Source of the DNA: Caballeronia sp. BR00000012568055
GTDB lineage: Bacteria > Pseudomonadota > Gammaproteobacteria > Burkholderiales > Burkholderiaceae
Direction of reading: 5' to 3'
Assembly: GCF_029439455.1 (NCBI RefSeq)
Contig: NZ_JAQFVG010000366.1
Span: 4,084 to 37,813 of the forward strand
Length of the DNA stretch: 33,730 nucleotides
In this document: in pieces, positions 6,499 through 14,317 of the stretch
How positions within the stretch are numbered: the first letter of the stretch is position 1
Layout of the letters: every line of letters begins with the position of its first letter
Position numbers and translations under genes: made by a program
Notes under the pieces: model-generated
The model's input: only the letters and a program-made list of their open reading frames with translations
Database searches by the model: none
Told to the model about the DNA's origin: nothing

Positions 6499-7422
6499 CT
6501 AATCGGTTGAATCGAGGCTGAGTTCGTCGAAATGCTGCCGCAGACGCGGCGCGACGAAATCGACGAATGCACGCACTTTCGGCACCGCAAGCCGTCCGTG
6601 CGGCGTCAGCAAATTCACCGGCAGCGGCGCATGCTCGCTATCCGGCAGCACCACGCGCAGCGCGCCCGCCTTTACTTCCCGCGCAATGTGATACGAAAAC
6701 AGCCGCGTCACGCCGCGCCCTTCCACGGCGGACGCCACCGCCGCACGAATCGTATTGACGATAAAGCGCGGCGTGAACTGCACCACGTGCGGAATGCCCG
6801 TCGCGTTCGACGGCGGAAAGCTCCACGAATCGAGGCCGAAATGCGTCATCGAAATGATTTGATGCGCGGCGAGATCGCCCGGTTCTTCGATCACTTCATG
6901 CGCGTCGAGATACGCAGGCGCTGCCGCGATCACGCGCCGTATCTCGCCGACCGGAATCGCGACCAGCGTCGAGTCCGTCAGATGCGCGATGCGCAGCGCC
7001 ACGTCCATGCCTTCATCGATCAGACTGACGGGCCGATCGAGCATTTGCAGCCGCACCGAGACCGCCGGATATTGATCGATGAATGCTTCGATCATCGGCC
7101 TTAGCAGGTCTTCGCCAGCGGCGACGGGCGCGGTGATCGTCAGCAAGCCGCGCGGCGCGGCGCGTTCGTGCGCAATCAACAAGTCCGCTTCTTCGAGGTC
7201 CGTGAGAATGCGCCGGCACGCGATGGCATAACGCTCGCCCGCCTCGGACAGCTTGATGGTCCGCGTGGTCCGATGCAAAAGCGCTGTGCCCGTATGCGCT
7301 TCCAGAAACGCGATGGCCCGGCTCACGGCGGCGGGCGAACGCCCGAGCCGCCGCCCCGCGCCTGCCAGACTGCCTTCGTCCAGTATGGCGACGAAGACTT
7401 TCATCGCATCGATTCGATCCAT
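6499..7422 (-). CDS. LysR-family transcriptional regulator
   Basis: A 307-residue regulator. The N-terminal winged helix-turn-helix (about 1-60) reads MDRIDAMKVFVAILDEGSLA and AGRRLGRSPAAVSRAIAFLE, typical of the PecT/DmlR-like branch of the LysR family. The rest is a periplasmic-binding-protein-type effector domain (about 88-295). The start at 7422 is the usual beginning of this branch; the frame remains open to 7461. It is transcribed towards the MFS exporter gene, so control of that exporter is a reasonable guess, although LysR proteins more often act on divergent genes. The gene just upstream, same strand, is ohr (64 bp gap). Confidence 0.92.
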   Translation of the reverse strand: MDRIDAMKVFVAILDEGSLAGAGRRLGRSPAAVSRAIAFLEAHTGTALLHRTTRTIKLSEAGERYAIACRRILTDLEEADLLIAHERAAPRGLLTITAPVAAGEDLLRPMIEAFIDQYPAVSVRLQMLDRPVSLIDEGMDVALRIAHLTDSTLVAIPVGEIRRVIAAAPAYLDAHEVIEEPGDLAAHQIISMTHFGLDSWSFPPSNATGIPHVVQFTPRFIVNTIRAAVASAVEGRGVTRLFSYHIAREVKAGALRVVLPDSEHAPLPVNLLTPHGRLAVPKVRAFVDFVAPRLRQHFDELSLDSTD

Positions 7423-7486
7423 GAGAAACGCGCGCCGCGTGCGTAAAAAGACGAGCAGCAAGTCTACGCTGCGGCGCGTGTTTCCT

Positions 7487-7906
7487 TCAAAGAACTGTGA
7501 TGGTGATATCGATATTGCCCGTCAGCGCCTTCGAATACGGGCAGGTCTGATGCGCGAGCGCCGCGATCTTTTCCGCCATATCGCGTTCGATGCCCGGCAG
7601 CGTCACGTTCAGCCGCGCGCGCAGGAAGTACGCGCCATCGGCGGTGCCGAGATCGACTTCGGCATCGACGGAGGTATCGGCGGGAAGACGTGTCTGGAAC
7701 TTCGCCGCCGCCTTGGTCATCGCGCCGATGAAACACGCTGACCAGCCAGCGGCCAGCATTTGCTCGGGATTGGTGCCGTTGCCCTGCGCGCCGGGCGGCG
7801 TCAGTTTGACGTCGAGTCGGCCATCGGAACTGCGCGCGGAGCCGTCGCGGCCGCCGGTGACGTGGGTTTTGCCGGTGTAGAGAACGGTGTCGATTTGCGT
7901 GGTCAT
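7487..7906 (-). CDS. ohr: organic hydroperoxide resistance protein (Ohr/OsmC superfamily)
   Basis: A 139-residue thiol peroxidase that reduces organic hydroperoxides, using lipoylated partner proteins in characterised members. Both family cysteines are present: the peroxidatic Cys58 in GWSACFIGAM and the resolving Cys122 in HQTCPYSKA. The N-terminal segment YTGKTHVTGGRDG carries the catalytic Arg region, and the length is exactly typical. ATG at 7906 follows AAGGATC. No OhrR-type MarR regulator is nearby. Only 31 bp separate it from the upstream 83-aa periplasmic protein gene, suggesting one transcript that starts near the operator-like site at 8290-8325. Confidence 0.94.
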   Translation of the reverse strand: MTTQIDTVLYTGKTHVTGGRDGSARSSDGRLDVKLTPPGAQGNGTNPEQMLAAGWSACFIGAMTKAAAKFQTRLPADTSVDAEVDLGTADGAYFLRARLNVTLPGIERDMAEKIAALAHQTCPYSKALTGNIDITITVL

Positions 7907-7937
7907 GGTTTGATCCTTTGATAATGCGATGAATGAT

Positions 7938-8189
7938 TTAGTGATGCGCGAACAGCGAGCCGGGGCCGCTTGTCTGCGTGACATGTCCGCCCGATTGCGA
8001 TGTCGTATCGCTCATGCCGCCGTAGGCCTGCGCGCTTTCAGTGCGAATGGTCTGCGCACTCACGCCGCGCTGCGATGCCGGCGCGCCTTCGATCGGGTTG
8101 TAATGCGGCGCGGGGCCGTATCCGCTACTTGCGAATGCCGTGGCGGCTGATGTAGCCAAAATAGCTGCGGTAAAGATCTTCTTGAACAT
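7938..8189 (-). CDS. 83-residue periplasmic protein of unknown function
   Basis: A small protein with a clear signal peptide (MFKKIFTAAILATSAATAFA). The mature part is polar and Gly/Ser/Gln/Thr rich with PAPHYNPIEGAPASQRG and ends in FAHH. No Cys is present. The style is that of short DUF4148-like periplasmic proteins common in Burkholderiaceae, but I do not assign it. ATG at 8189 is preceded by AGAGG. It is probably the first gene of an operon with ohr. Its upstream region holds a perfect palindrome (8258-8269) and an operator-like repeat (8290-8325) also found before the thioredoxin and two-component genes. Confidence 0.7.
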   Translation of the reverse strand: MFKKIFTAAILATSAATAFASSGYGPAPHYNPIEGAPASQRGVSAQTIRTESAQAYGGMSDTTSQSGGHVTQTSGPGSLFAHH

Positions 8190-8257
8190 GATTGATTTGC
8201 CTCTGTTGATTAGGTGTTTCGGTGTGCATGCATTTGAACCCCCCGATGTATCTGCCT

Positions 8258-8269
8258 TGTTTCGAAACA
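8258..8269. promoter_or_regulatory. perfect 12-bp palindrome upstream of the 83-aa/ohr unit
   Basis: TGTTTCGAAACA is fully self-complementary and lies about 70 bp before the start codon at 8189, where promoter elements are expected. Confidence 0.35.
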
Positions 8270-8289
8270 CCGCCTGCTGTGCAATGTTT

Positions 8290-8325
8290 TGTATCGACAC
8301 AAAGCCAGATACACGGCGATACAAA
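8290..8325. promoter_or_regulatory. operator-like motif, copy A
   Basis: Contains TGTATCG, an 11-nt spacer, then GATACAC and GATACAAA with starts 10 bp apart. The same elements in the same order occur at 8961-8997. Direct repeats with a 10-11 bp period are the usual binding pattern of OmpR-family response regulators. The copy lies 100 bp upstream of the 83-aa protein gene. Confidence 0.6.
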
Positions 8326-8327
8326 CC

Positions 8328-8852
8328 TCATTTCTGCGCCAGCAAGGTCTTGATCTGCGCTTCGGTCTGCGCGTAATCGCCTTCGCCGAAATGCGTGTAG
8401 ACCACTTTCCCTTGCTTATCGATCAGATAGAACGCGGGCCAATAGCGGTTCTGATACGCGGCCCACGTCGCGTAGCGGTTGTCCTGCGCGACCGGATACG
8501 TAATGCCGAATCGTTCGAGCGCGCGCTTCACGTTGCTGGTATCGCGTTCGAACGGATACTCGGGTGTATGCACGCCAATCACTACCAAACCCTGATCCTT
8601 GTACTTCTGATGCCACGACTTCACCGCGGGCAGCGTGTTGATGCAGTTCGGGCACGTGTACGTCCAGAAATCCACCAGCACGACCTTGCCGCGCAATTGC
8701 TTCAGCGTGAGCGGCTCGCTGTTCAGCCATTTTTCGATGCCGGTGAATTCGGGCGCAGCATTGTCGTTCGATGCAGCCACCGCGCTGACGCTTCCCGCCG
8801 CCGCCACCGCGCACGCCGCGACTGCCGCCATATTTCTGATGCTCTTGAGCAT
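8328..8852 (-). CDS. periplasmic thioredoxin-like protein (TlpA/DsbE-like)
   Basis: A 174-residue exported thioredoxin-fold protein. The signal peptide runs to about residue 28 (AACAVAAAGSVSAVAA). The redox motif is CPNC (Cys67-Cys70) in VDFWTYTCPNCINTLP, and the cis-Pro loop is in RYWPAFYLID. This WTYTCPNC form is typical of the redoxin family linked to DipZ-like proteins and reduces or oxidises thiols in the periplasm. ATG at 8852 follows AGAGGAC. It is divergent from the OmpR/EnvZ-type pair, with operator-like copy B between them, so it is probably a target of that system. No DsbD homologue is visible in the window. Confidence 0.88.
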   Translation of the reverse strand: MLKSIRNMAAVAACAVAAAGSVSAVAASNDNAAPEFTGIEKWLNSEPLTLKQLRGKVVLVDFWTYTCPNCINTLPAVKSWHQKYKDQGLVVIGVHTPEYPFERDTSNVKRALERFGITYPVAQDNRYATWAAYQNRYWPAFYLIDKQGKVVYTHFGEGDYAQTEAQIKTLLAQK

Positions 8853-8960
8853 GTCGATGTCCTCTCGCAAAGTTGGGCCGATGTCGGATCGGCATGACAC
8901 GCATTGGACGCGGCGCGCGTATCCCGCTTGTGTCGAAAAACGGGCGCGTGTGAAAGGCTA

Positions 8961-8997
8961 TGTATCGCGCGAAACGCCGGATACACTGAGATACAAA
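8961..8997. promoter_or_regulatory. operator-like motif, copy B
   Basis: Contains TGTATCG, a 12-nt spacer, then GATACAC and GATACAAA with starts 10 bp apart, nearly identical to copy A. It lies in the 222-bp divergent region, 108 bp before the thioredoxin-like gene and 77 bp before the 40-aa ORF/response regulator unit. Its orientation and distance relative to the thioredoxin gene match copy A relative to the 83-aa gene. Confidence 0.6.
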
Positions 8998-9074
8998 ACG
9001 GCGGTCGGATCGGTCGCGCACGGGCGTTTCGTGGGCTATAAAGCTCACATCGATACCAACGAGCGGAACGTCTT

Positions 9075-9197
9075 ATGAAACGCATGCTGACTCTCGCCGC
9101 CTTCCTGTTCGGCGGACTGGCGACCGAACTGGCGCATCCGGTGCAATGCCTGCTTCTCACACCCAAAACCACCCCAATCAAACGCAAGCGAACCTGA
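9075..9197 (+). CDS. possible 40-residue peptide preceding the response regulator
   Basis: A short frame starting MKRMLTLAAFLFGGLATELA, a signal-peptide-like hydrophobic segment, followed by a short tail with one Cys and a very basic end (KRKRT). It ends 5 bp before the response regulator ATG, which suggests translational coupling. The ribosome binding site (GAGCGGA) is modest. It could be a small envelope peptide of the system or merely a leader ORF. Confidence 0.35.
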   Translation: MKRMLTLAAFLFGGLATELAHPVQCLLLTPKTTPIKRKRT

Positions 9198-9202
9198 ATG
9201 CG

Positions 9203-9958
9203 ATGGAAACCACCGACCACGTATTGATCGTCGATGACGACCGCGGTATCCGCGAATTGCTGGCGACGTATCTGGAGAAGCACGGCATGCGCGTATCGCT
9301 GGCGGCGAACGGGCGGCAGATGCGCGCGGTGCTGGAACAGACCGGCGCGCCCGATCTGATCGTGCTCGATTTGATGCTGCCGGGCGAAGATGGCCTGGAG
9401 CTGTGCCGCGAATTGCGCGCGGGCAAATACCGCACCGCGCCGATCCTCATGCTCACCGCGCGCAACGAAGAAGCAGACCGCATTCTCGGCCTCGAAATGG
9501 GCGCGGACGATTATTTGCCGAAGCCGTTCGCCGTGCGCGAATTGCTGGCGCGCATCAAGTCGGTGCTGCGCCGCACGCGCATGCTGCCGCCGGGAATGGA
9601 GGTGAGCGAATCGTCGCAAATGCTCGTTTTCGGCGACTGGAAACTCGATACCACCGCGCGTCACTTGCTCGATGCCGAAGGCACGATGGTGGCGTTATCG
9701 GGCGCGGAGTATCGGTTATTGCGCGTGTTCCTCGATCATCCGCAGCGCGTGCTGACGCGCGATCAATTGCTCAATCTCACGCAAGGCCGTGCGGCCGATC
9801 CGTTCGATCGCTCCATCGATCTGCTCGTCAGCCGTTTGCGCCAACGTCTGCGCGACGAACCACGCGAGCCGCGATACATCAAGACGCTGCGCTCCGAAGG
9901 CTACGTATTTTCCGCGGCGGTGACGCCTGGCGGAACCCCTGAAGGGAGCGCCGAATGA
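9203..9958 (+). CDS. OmpR-family response regulator
   Basis: A 251-residue DNA-binding response regulator. Receiver domain about 6-120: acidic pocket DDD at 11-13, phosphoacceptor Asp56 in VLDLMLPGEDG, Thr85 and Lys107 (LPKPFA). Winged-helix output domain about 135-235: LSGAEYRLLRVFLDHP through DRSIDLLVSRLRQRL and YIKTLRSEGYVF. The sequence is closest in feel to OmpR itself, but genomic context is redox genes rather than porins. An earlier in-frame ATG at 9146 exists; 9203 fits the family N-terminus better. It overlaps the kinase gene by ATGA. It likely binds the repeated motif at 8290 and 8961. Confidence 0.93.
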   Translation: METTDHVLIVDDDRGIRELLATYLEKHGMRVSLAANGRQMRAVLEQTGAPDLIVLDLMLPGEDGLELCRELRAGKYRTAPILMLTARNEEADRILGLEMGADDYLPKPFAVRELLARIKSVLRRTRMLPPGMEVSESSQMLVFGDWKLDTTARHLLDAEGTMVALSGAEYRLLRVFLDHPQRVLTRDQLLNLTQGRAADPFDRSIDLLVSRLRQRLRDEPREPRYIKTLRSEGYVFSAAVTPGGTPEGSAE

Positions 9959-11298
9959 GTACGACGATCCACACGCCGGTGCTGCACGCGCCCGCGTTCC
10001 TTCACTGGCCGCGCACGCTGTTCGCGCGGCTTGCGCTGATTCTCGTGGTCGGTATCGCGCTGGCGCAGGGCATGTCGTTCTGGCTCACCATGACCGAACG
10101 CGATCAGAGCATGGTCAATGTGATGACGGGCTATGTCGAACGCGAAGTGACGAGTTCGGTCGCCCTGCTCGATCATCTGCCGCCCGATGAACGCGCCGAG
10201 TGGCTGCCGAAGCTCGCGCGTCGAAGCTACACGTTCATCCTCGGTCCTGGCGTAACCGGCACGCCGCCCGATGCTGTGTTGTCCGAACGATTTGCGAAGT
10301 CGATTGCAGAAGGCATCGGCAAGCGTTATCCGTTGACCGTGAACGCCGTACCGGGCGATGCCGAGCGCTTTCAGGTGCACTTGCGTCTGACCGATGGCAC
10401 GCCGCTCACCATCGATATGCGCCCGATGCCCGGCGCGCCGATGTCCGGCTGGCTGCCCGTCGTGCTCGTGCTGCAACTTGTGGTGATGGCTGCGTGCTGC
10501 TGGATCGCGGTGCGCATCGCGACACGTCCGCTGAAGCAACTCGCGCAAGCCGCCGATGCACTCGGTCCCGATCTCAAAGCGCAACGCCTGCCCGAAAGCG
10601 GACCCGACGAAGTGGCCCGCGCGGCCAAAGCCTTTAACGCAATGCAGGATCGCGTCGCGATGTATATGAAGCAGCGCATGCAGATTCTCGCGGCGATTAC
10701 GCATGATTTGCAGACGCCGATCACGCGCATGCGTCTGCGCGTCGATGTGATGGACGACAGCGCGACCGGCGCGCGTTTGCAGCAGGATTTGAAGGAAATG
10801 GAAACGCTGGTCAAGGAAGGCGTGACGTACGCGCGCACGCTGCACGGCACGCAGGAAGCGCCCGCGCGGATCGATCCGGATGCGCTGATCGAAAGCATCG
10901 TGGACGATTATCGCGATGCGGGTATGGACGTGTCGTTGAGCGGCAGTATCGGCCGCGCGATGGTGACGCGGCCGCAGGCGTTGCGGCGCATCGTCGGCAA
11001 TCTGGTGGACAACGCGCTCAAATATTCGGGCGATGCGCCGGTTGTCGTCGATATCGGCGCTGAGGTGAATGGACGTGTGCGCTTGTCCGTGCTGGATCGC
11101 GGACCGGGAATCCCGGAGGCATCGCTTGAAGCGGTGTTTGAGCCGTTCGTGCGGCTGGAGGAATCGCGCAATCGGCAGACGGGCGGCACGGGTCTGGGGC
11201 TGGCGATCGCGCGCCAGCTTGCCCGAGCGATGGATGCGGAGTTGACGTTGAGGAATCGCGATGAAGGTGGATTGGAGGCGCGGCTTATCCTCTCGTGA
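9955..11298 (+). CDS. EnvZ-like sensor histidine kinase
   Basis: A 447-residue inner-membrane kinase partner of the preceding regulator. Layout: TM1 about 24-45, a periplasmic sensor of about 120 residues, TM2 about 166-186, HAMP about 187-240, then dimerisation domain with phospho-His250 (ITHDLQTPITRMR). The ATPase domain has N-box GNLVDNALKYS (348-358), G1 DRGPG (381-385), F-box FEPFVR and G2 GGTGLGL (410-416). The periplasmic part has no cysteines, so it does not sense thiol state through its own disulfide. It overlaps the regulator gene by 4 bp at its start and the convergent ackA gene by 14 bp at its end. Confidence 0.93.
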   Translation: MSTTIHTPVLHAPAFLHWPRTLFARLALILVVGIALAQGMSFWLTMTERDQSMVNVMTGYVEREVTSSVALLDHLPPDERAEWLPKLARRSYTFILGPGVTGTPPDAVLSERFAKSIAEGIGKRYPLTVNAVPGDAERFQVHLRLTDGTPLTIDMRPMPGAPMSGWLPVVLVLQLVVMAACCWIAVRIATRPLKQLAQAADALGPDLKAQRLPESGPDEVARAAKAFNAMQDRVAMYMKQRMQILAAITHDLQTPITRMRLRVDVMDDSATGARLQQDLKEMETLVKEGVTYARTLHGTQEAPARIDPDALIESIVDDYRDAGMDVSLSGSIGRAMVTRPQALRRIVGNLVDNALKYSGDAPVVVDIGAEVNGRVRLSVLDRGPGIPEASLEAVFEPFVRLEESRNRQTGGTGLGLAIARQLARAMDAELTLRNRDEGGLEARLILS

Positions 11299-12481
11299 CG
11301 CTCGTGAGATTGCGCGTATGCCGCGCAATCATCAACTCCTCATCCGTCGGCACGATCCATACGCCGACTTTCGAGGTATCCTTACTAATTCGCGGACCGC
11401 GCGCCACATTCGCCTGTTCGTCGAAGTCGATACCGCACCACGCCAGTTGCTCGCACACGCGCCGTCGCGTATCGGCTGAATTCTCGCCGACGCCCGCAGT
11501 GAAAACGAGCGTATCGATGCCACGCAGCGCCGCGATCATCGACCCGGCTTCGCGCGCAATCCGATACACATACAACTCGATCGCAAAGCGCGCGCGCGAG
11601 TCCTCGCTTGCGATCAGCGTCCGCATATCGCCGGACAAGCCAGATACGCCCAGCAAGCCCGATTGCCGGTACAGCACGTCCTCGATTTCGCGCGCGTTCA
11701 TGCCCAGTTCATCGATCATGTAAAGCAGCACGCCCGGATCGAGATTGCCGCAGCGCGTGCCCATCATCAGGCCATCGAGCGCGGTGAAGCCCATGGTCGT
11801 GGCGATACTGCGGCCCGCATCGAGCGCGCACAGACTCGCGCCGTTGCCCAGATGCGCGACCACCGTGCGGCCGCGCGCGCCATCGGGCAAATTGGGCAAA
11901 TTAGGCAACTGCGTCGATACGTACTCGTACGAGAGACCGTGAAAACCGTAACGCCTCACGCCGCGCCGCGTCAGCGATTCCGGCAACGCGAACGCGCTCG
12001 CGACCTCGGGTTGCGTCGCGTGGAAGGCCGTGTCGAAACACGCGACCTGCGGCACGTCCGGGTGACGCTGCGCGATGATATGAATCGGCTTCAGATTGTG
12101 CGGCTGATGCAGCGGCGCAAGCGGCGTCAGCCGTTCGAGTTCATTGAGCACATGTTCCGTGACGATCACCGGCTTCGTGAATTGCGCCCCGCCATGCACC
12201 ACGCGATGCCCCACCGCCTTCAGCCGATGCCCCACGCCCAGTCCCCGCAAATACGCGCTGATATGCGCGATGGCATCGGCATGTTCGAGTGTGTCGCCGG
12301 TGCGCCAGGCGTGTTCGCCGGACTTTTCGCCGCGCGCGTTGTAGGCCGCGAAGCGTGGCGCGCTGAACAGGCCTTCCACTTGTCCGCGCGTGACGAGCTG
12401 GAGATCGTCGGTGTCGGCATCGTATGCGCTGAATTTAATGCTCGACGATCCCGCGTTCAACACCAGAAGGATATTCGCCAT
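11285..12481 (-). CDS. ackA: acetate kinase
   Basis: A 398-residue cytoplasmic kinase of the ASKHA fold that interconverts acetate plus ATP and acetyl phosphate plus ADP. The phosphate-binding start NAGSSSIKF (9-17), GHRVVHGG, the FDTAFH segment with its catalytic Asp, VAHLGNGAS and FTAGVGENS are all present, and the length is typical. ATG at 12481 follows GGGGTAGG. It sits 3 bp downstream of a phosphotransacetylase gene, forming the classical acetyl-phosphate module in pta-ackA order. Its last 14 bases overlap the 3-prime end of the histidine kinase gene on the opposite strand, with no terminator between them. Confidence 0.97.
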   Translation of the reverse strand: MANILLVLNAGSSSIKFSAYDADTDDLQLVTRGQVEGLFSAPRFAAYNARGEKSGEHAWRTGDTLEHADAIAHISAYLRGLGVGHRLKAVGHRVVHGGAQFTKPVIVTEHVLNELERLTPLAPLHQPHNLKPIHIIAQRHPDVPQVACFDTAFHATQPEVASAFALPESLTRRGVRRYGFHGLSYEYVSTQLPNLPNLPDGARGRTVVAHLGNGASLCALDAGRSIATTMGFTALDGLMMGTRCGNLDPGVLLYMIDELGMNAREIEDVLYRQSGLLGVSGLSGDMRTLIASEDSRARFAIELYVYRIAREAGSMIAALRGIDTLVFTAGVGENSADTRRRVCEQLAWCGIDFDEQANVARGPRISKDTSKVGVWIVPTDEELMIARHTRNLTSVTRG

Positions 12482-12484
12482 GAC

Positions 12485-13423
12485 CTACCCCGAAATTTCG
12501 GCATCCTGACGGCGCTTGTCGATCACCATCGCTGCGACGGCGCACGAGGCCAGGCGTGTCAGCACGGAATCGGCGCGGCTCGTCAGAATGACCGGCACAC
12601 GCGCGCCAAGCACGATGCCCGCAGCATCCGCGTTGGCCAGAAACGAGAGGCTCTTGGCCAGCATATTGCCCGCCTCAAGATTCGGCACCAGCAGCACATT
12701 CGCGCGCCCCGCGACCGGCGAATCGATTTTCTTGGTGCGCGCGGCGTCGAGGTCGATGGCGTTGTCGAGCGCAAGCGGTCCGTCCACCAGCGCGCCGGTG
12801 ATCTGCTTTCTATCCACCATCTTGCACAATGCCGCCGCTTCTATCGTCGATGGCACCTTCGGGTTGATCGTTTCGATTGCCGAGAGAATCGCGACGCGCA
12901 CTTCCTGCATGCGCAACGCGTGGCCCAGATCGATGGCGTTCTGGAGAATGTCCACTTTCTCTTCCAGCGTCGGCGCAATGTTGATGGCTGCATCGCTGAT
13001 GATGAACGGGTTCTCCTGACCTGGCACGTCCATCACGAAGCAATGGCTCACGCGCCGCGCCGTGCGCAATCCGCCATCGCGCTTGACGACGGCGGCCATC
13101 AGTTCGTCGGTGTGCAGGCTGCCTTTCATCAGCGCTTCGGCCGCGCCTTCGTGCACGAGCGCGACGGGCCTGGCTGCGGCGGCGTGGCTGTGCGGCGCAT
13201 CGATCACGGGATGACCGGCGAGGTTCAGGCCGCATTCCCTGGCGACCGCGCGAATGCGGGCTTCCGGGCCGACCAGCATCGGCGCGATCAATCCGAGTTC
13301 CGCCGCCTGCAATGCGCCTTCGAGCGAACTGCGGTCGCACGGATGAGCGACCGCGGTCGGCACCGGCGGTAAGGTCTTGCAGACGTCGATCAGCCGCTGA
13401 TATTTCTCGTGCGCGCGTGCCAT
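12485..13423 (-). CDS. phosphate acetyl/butyryltransferase
   Basis: A 312-residue short-form phosphotransacylase that moves an acyl group between CoA and phosphate, most likely acetyl given the adjacent ackA. Family segments include FIISDAAINIAPTLEEKVDI, KVPSTIEAAALCKM, VDGPLALDNAID and NVLLVPNLEAGNMLAKSL. It matches the catalytic C-terminal half of the bifunctional enoyl-CoA hydratase/phosphate acetyltransferase family but has no hydratase (MaoC) domain. A butyryl preference cannot be excluded. ATG at 13423 follows GGAGG, and a TACAAT -10 candidate lies at 13456-13461. Confidence 0.9.
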   Translation of the reverse strand: MARAHEKYQRLIDVCKTLPPVPTAVAHPCDRSSLEGALQAAELGLIAPMLVGPEARIRAVARECGLNLAGHPVIDAPHSHAAAARPVALVHEGAAEALMKGSLHTDELMAAVVKRDGGLRTARRVSHCFVMDVPGQENPFIISDAAINIAPTLEEKVDILQNAIDLGHALRMQEVRVAILSAIETINPKVPSTIEAAALCKMVDRKQITGALVDGPLALDNAIDLDAARTKKIDSPVAGRANVLLVPNLEAGNMLAKSLSFLANADAAGIVLGARVPVILTSRADSVLTRLASCAVAAMVIDKRRQDAEISG

Positions 13424-13455
13424 GAGGCCTCCGGCGGATCACCACGACGAGAAAA

Positions 13456-13461
13456 ATTGTA
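13456..13461 (-). promoter_or_regulatory. -10 element for pta-ackA
   Basis: TACAAT on the minus strand, 33 bp before the pta start codon. No convincing -35 element is seen 17 bp upstream. Confidence 0.35.
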
Positions 13462-13523
13462 GGACACGCGCGGTGCTTGCTCTAGCGCGCACCGGACGAC
13501 GTTCGCATACGGCGTTTCGCTTT

Positions 13524-13559
13524 ATTGAACGACCTATCGAACGGCTTATTGAGCGACCA
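13524..13559. repeat. three tandem 12-bp repeats at the glycosyltransferase stop codon
   Basis: Units ATTGAACGACCT, ATCGAACGGCTT and ATTGAGCGACCA follow each other without gaps. The third unit covers the last codons and the stop of the glycosyltransferase gene; the other two lie just downstream of it. Confidence 0.55.
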
Positions 13560-14313
13560 GACGGCGCCACGCGAGCAGCGGCAAACGCAGCACGAAGCCG
13601 ATCAGCAAGCGCAAGTGCATCCACGTCAGCAGCGCGTTGTCGCGTCCGTAATGGAAATGCGATACGCCGCCCTCTTCCGCTGTGAAATAACGCACGGGCG
13701 CATCGAGATTGATGGGTTTCACGCCGCGCCAGCATAAGCGCACGACCGCTTCGGGATCGAAGTCGAAGCGGCGCATGAAGAGCTGGCGACGCATGACGGA
13801 CGCGAGCGGCGCGATCGGATAGACGCGAAAGCCGTACAGCGAATCGCCGATGCCCATCCACAACGTTTCGAGATTGGCCCAGCCGTTCGAGATGCGCCGC
13901 CCTTGCACGCGCAGTTGCGGCGCGCTGGCGTCGAATTTCGGCTTGCCGAGAATCATCGACGCAGGCGATTCGATCGATGCCCGCATGAACGAGCCAATCA
14001 GCGATGCCGGATGCTGCCCGTCCGAGTCCATCGTCAGCGCGTGCGTGTAACCGAGCTTCGCCGCTTCGTCGATACCCGCGAGAATCGCCGCGCCCTTGCC
14101 GCGATTTTCCGGCAGCACGATGACGCGCAGGCCATCGTCGGCTTCGGCCATTTTTTGCAGACGTTCGGCGCTGCCGTCGTTGCTGCCATCGACGACGACC
14201 CACACGGGATTCCATTGCTCGCGCGCGGCGCGCACGGTGTCATCGACTTTTTCGCCGGGGTTGTAGCTCGGAATAAGCACGAGATGCGTGGACGATGCCT
14301 GAGACATAAGCAT
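13546..14313 (-). CDS. family 2 glycosyltransferase
   Basis: A 255-residue cytoplasmic GT-A fold transferase. The strand-turn-strand start is HLVLIPSYNPGE, followed by VVDGSNDGS (about 40-48) for the nucleotide sugar and the metal-binding DSD in TMDSDGQHP (about 96-102). It resembles dolichol-phosphate mannosyltransferase-like GT2 members that occur in aryl-polyene clusters, where a sugar may be added to the polyene lipid head. A C-terminal hydrophobic stretch (LRLLIGFVLRLPLLAWRRLV) could bind the membrane. ATG at 14313 lies 4 bp after the acyltransferase stop; ATG at 14307 is an alternative. It is last in the leftward arm. Confidence 0.88.
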   Translation of the reverse strand: MLMSQASSTHLVLIPSYNPGEKVDDTVRAAREQWNPVWVVVDGSNDGSAERLQKMAEADDGLRVIVLPENRGKGAAILAGIDEAAKLGYTHALTMDSDGQHPASLIGSFMRASIESPASMILGKPKFDASAPQLRVQGRRISNGWANLETLWMGIGDSLYGFRVYPIAPLASVMRRQLFMRRFDFDPEAVVRLCWRGVKPINLDAPVRYFTAEEGGVSHFHYGRDNALLTWMHLRLLIGFVLRLPLLAWRRLVAQ

Positions 14314-14317
14314 GAAC

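Noticed and set aside
9901..11328. 475-codon minus-strand ORF opposite the histidine kinase
   Set aside because: The kinase on the plus strand has every expected motif; the opposite frame is an Arg/His-rich shadow.
11663..13372. 569-codon plus-strand ORF opposite ackA and pta
   Set aside because: It crosses two well-supported minus-strand genes and has shadow composition.
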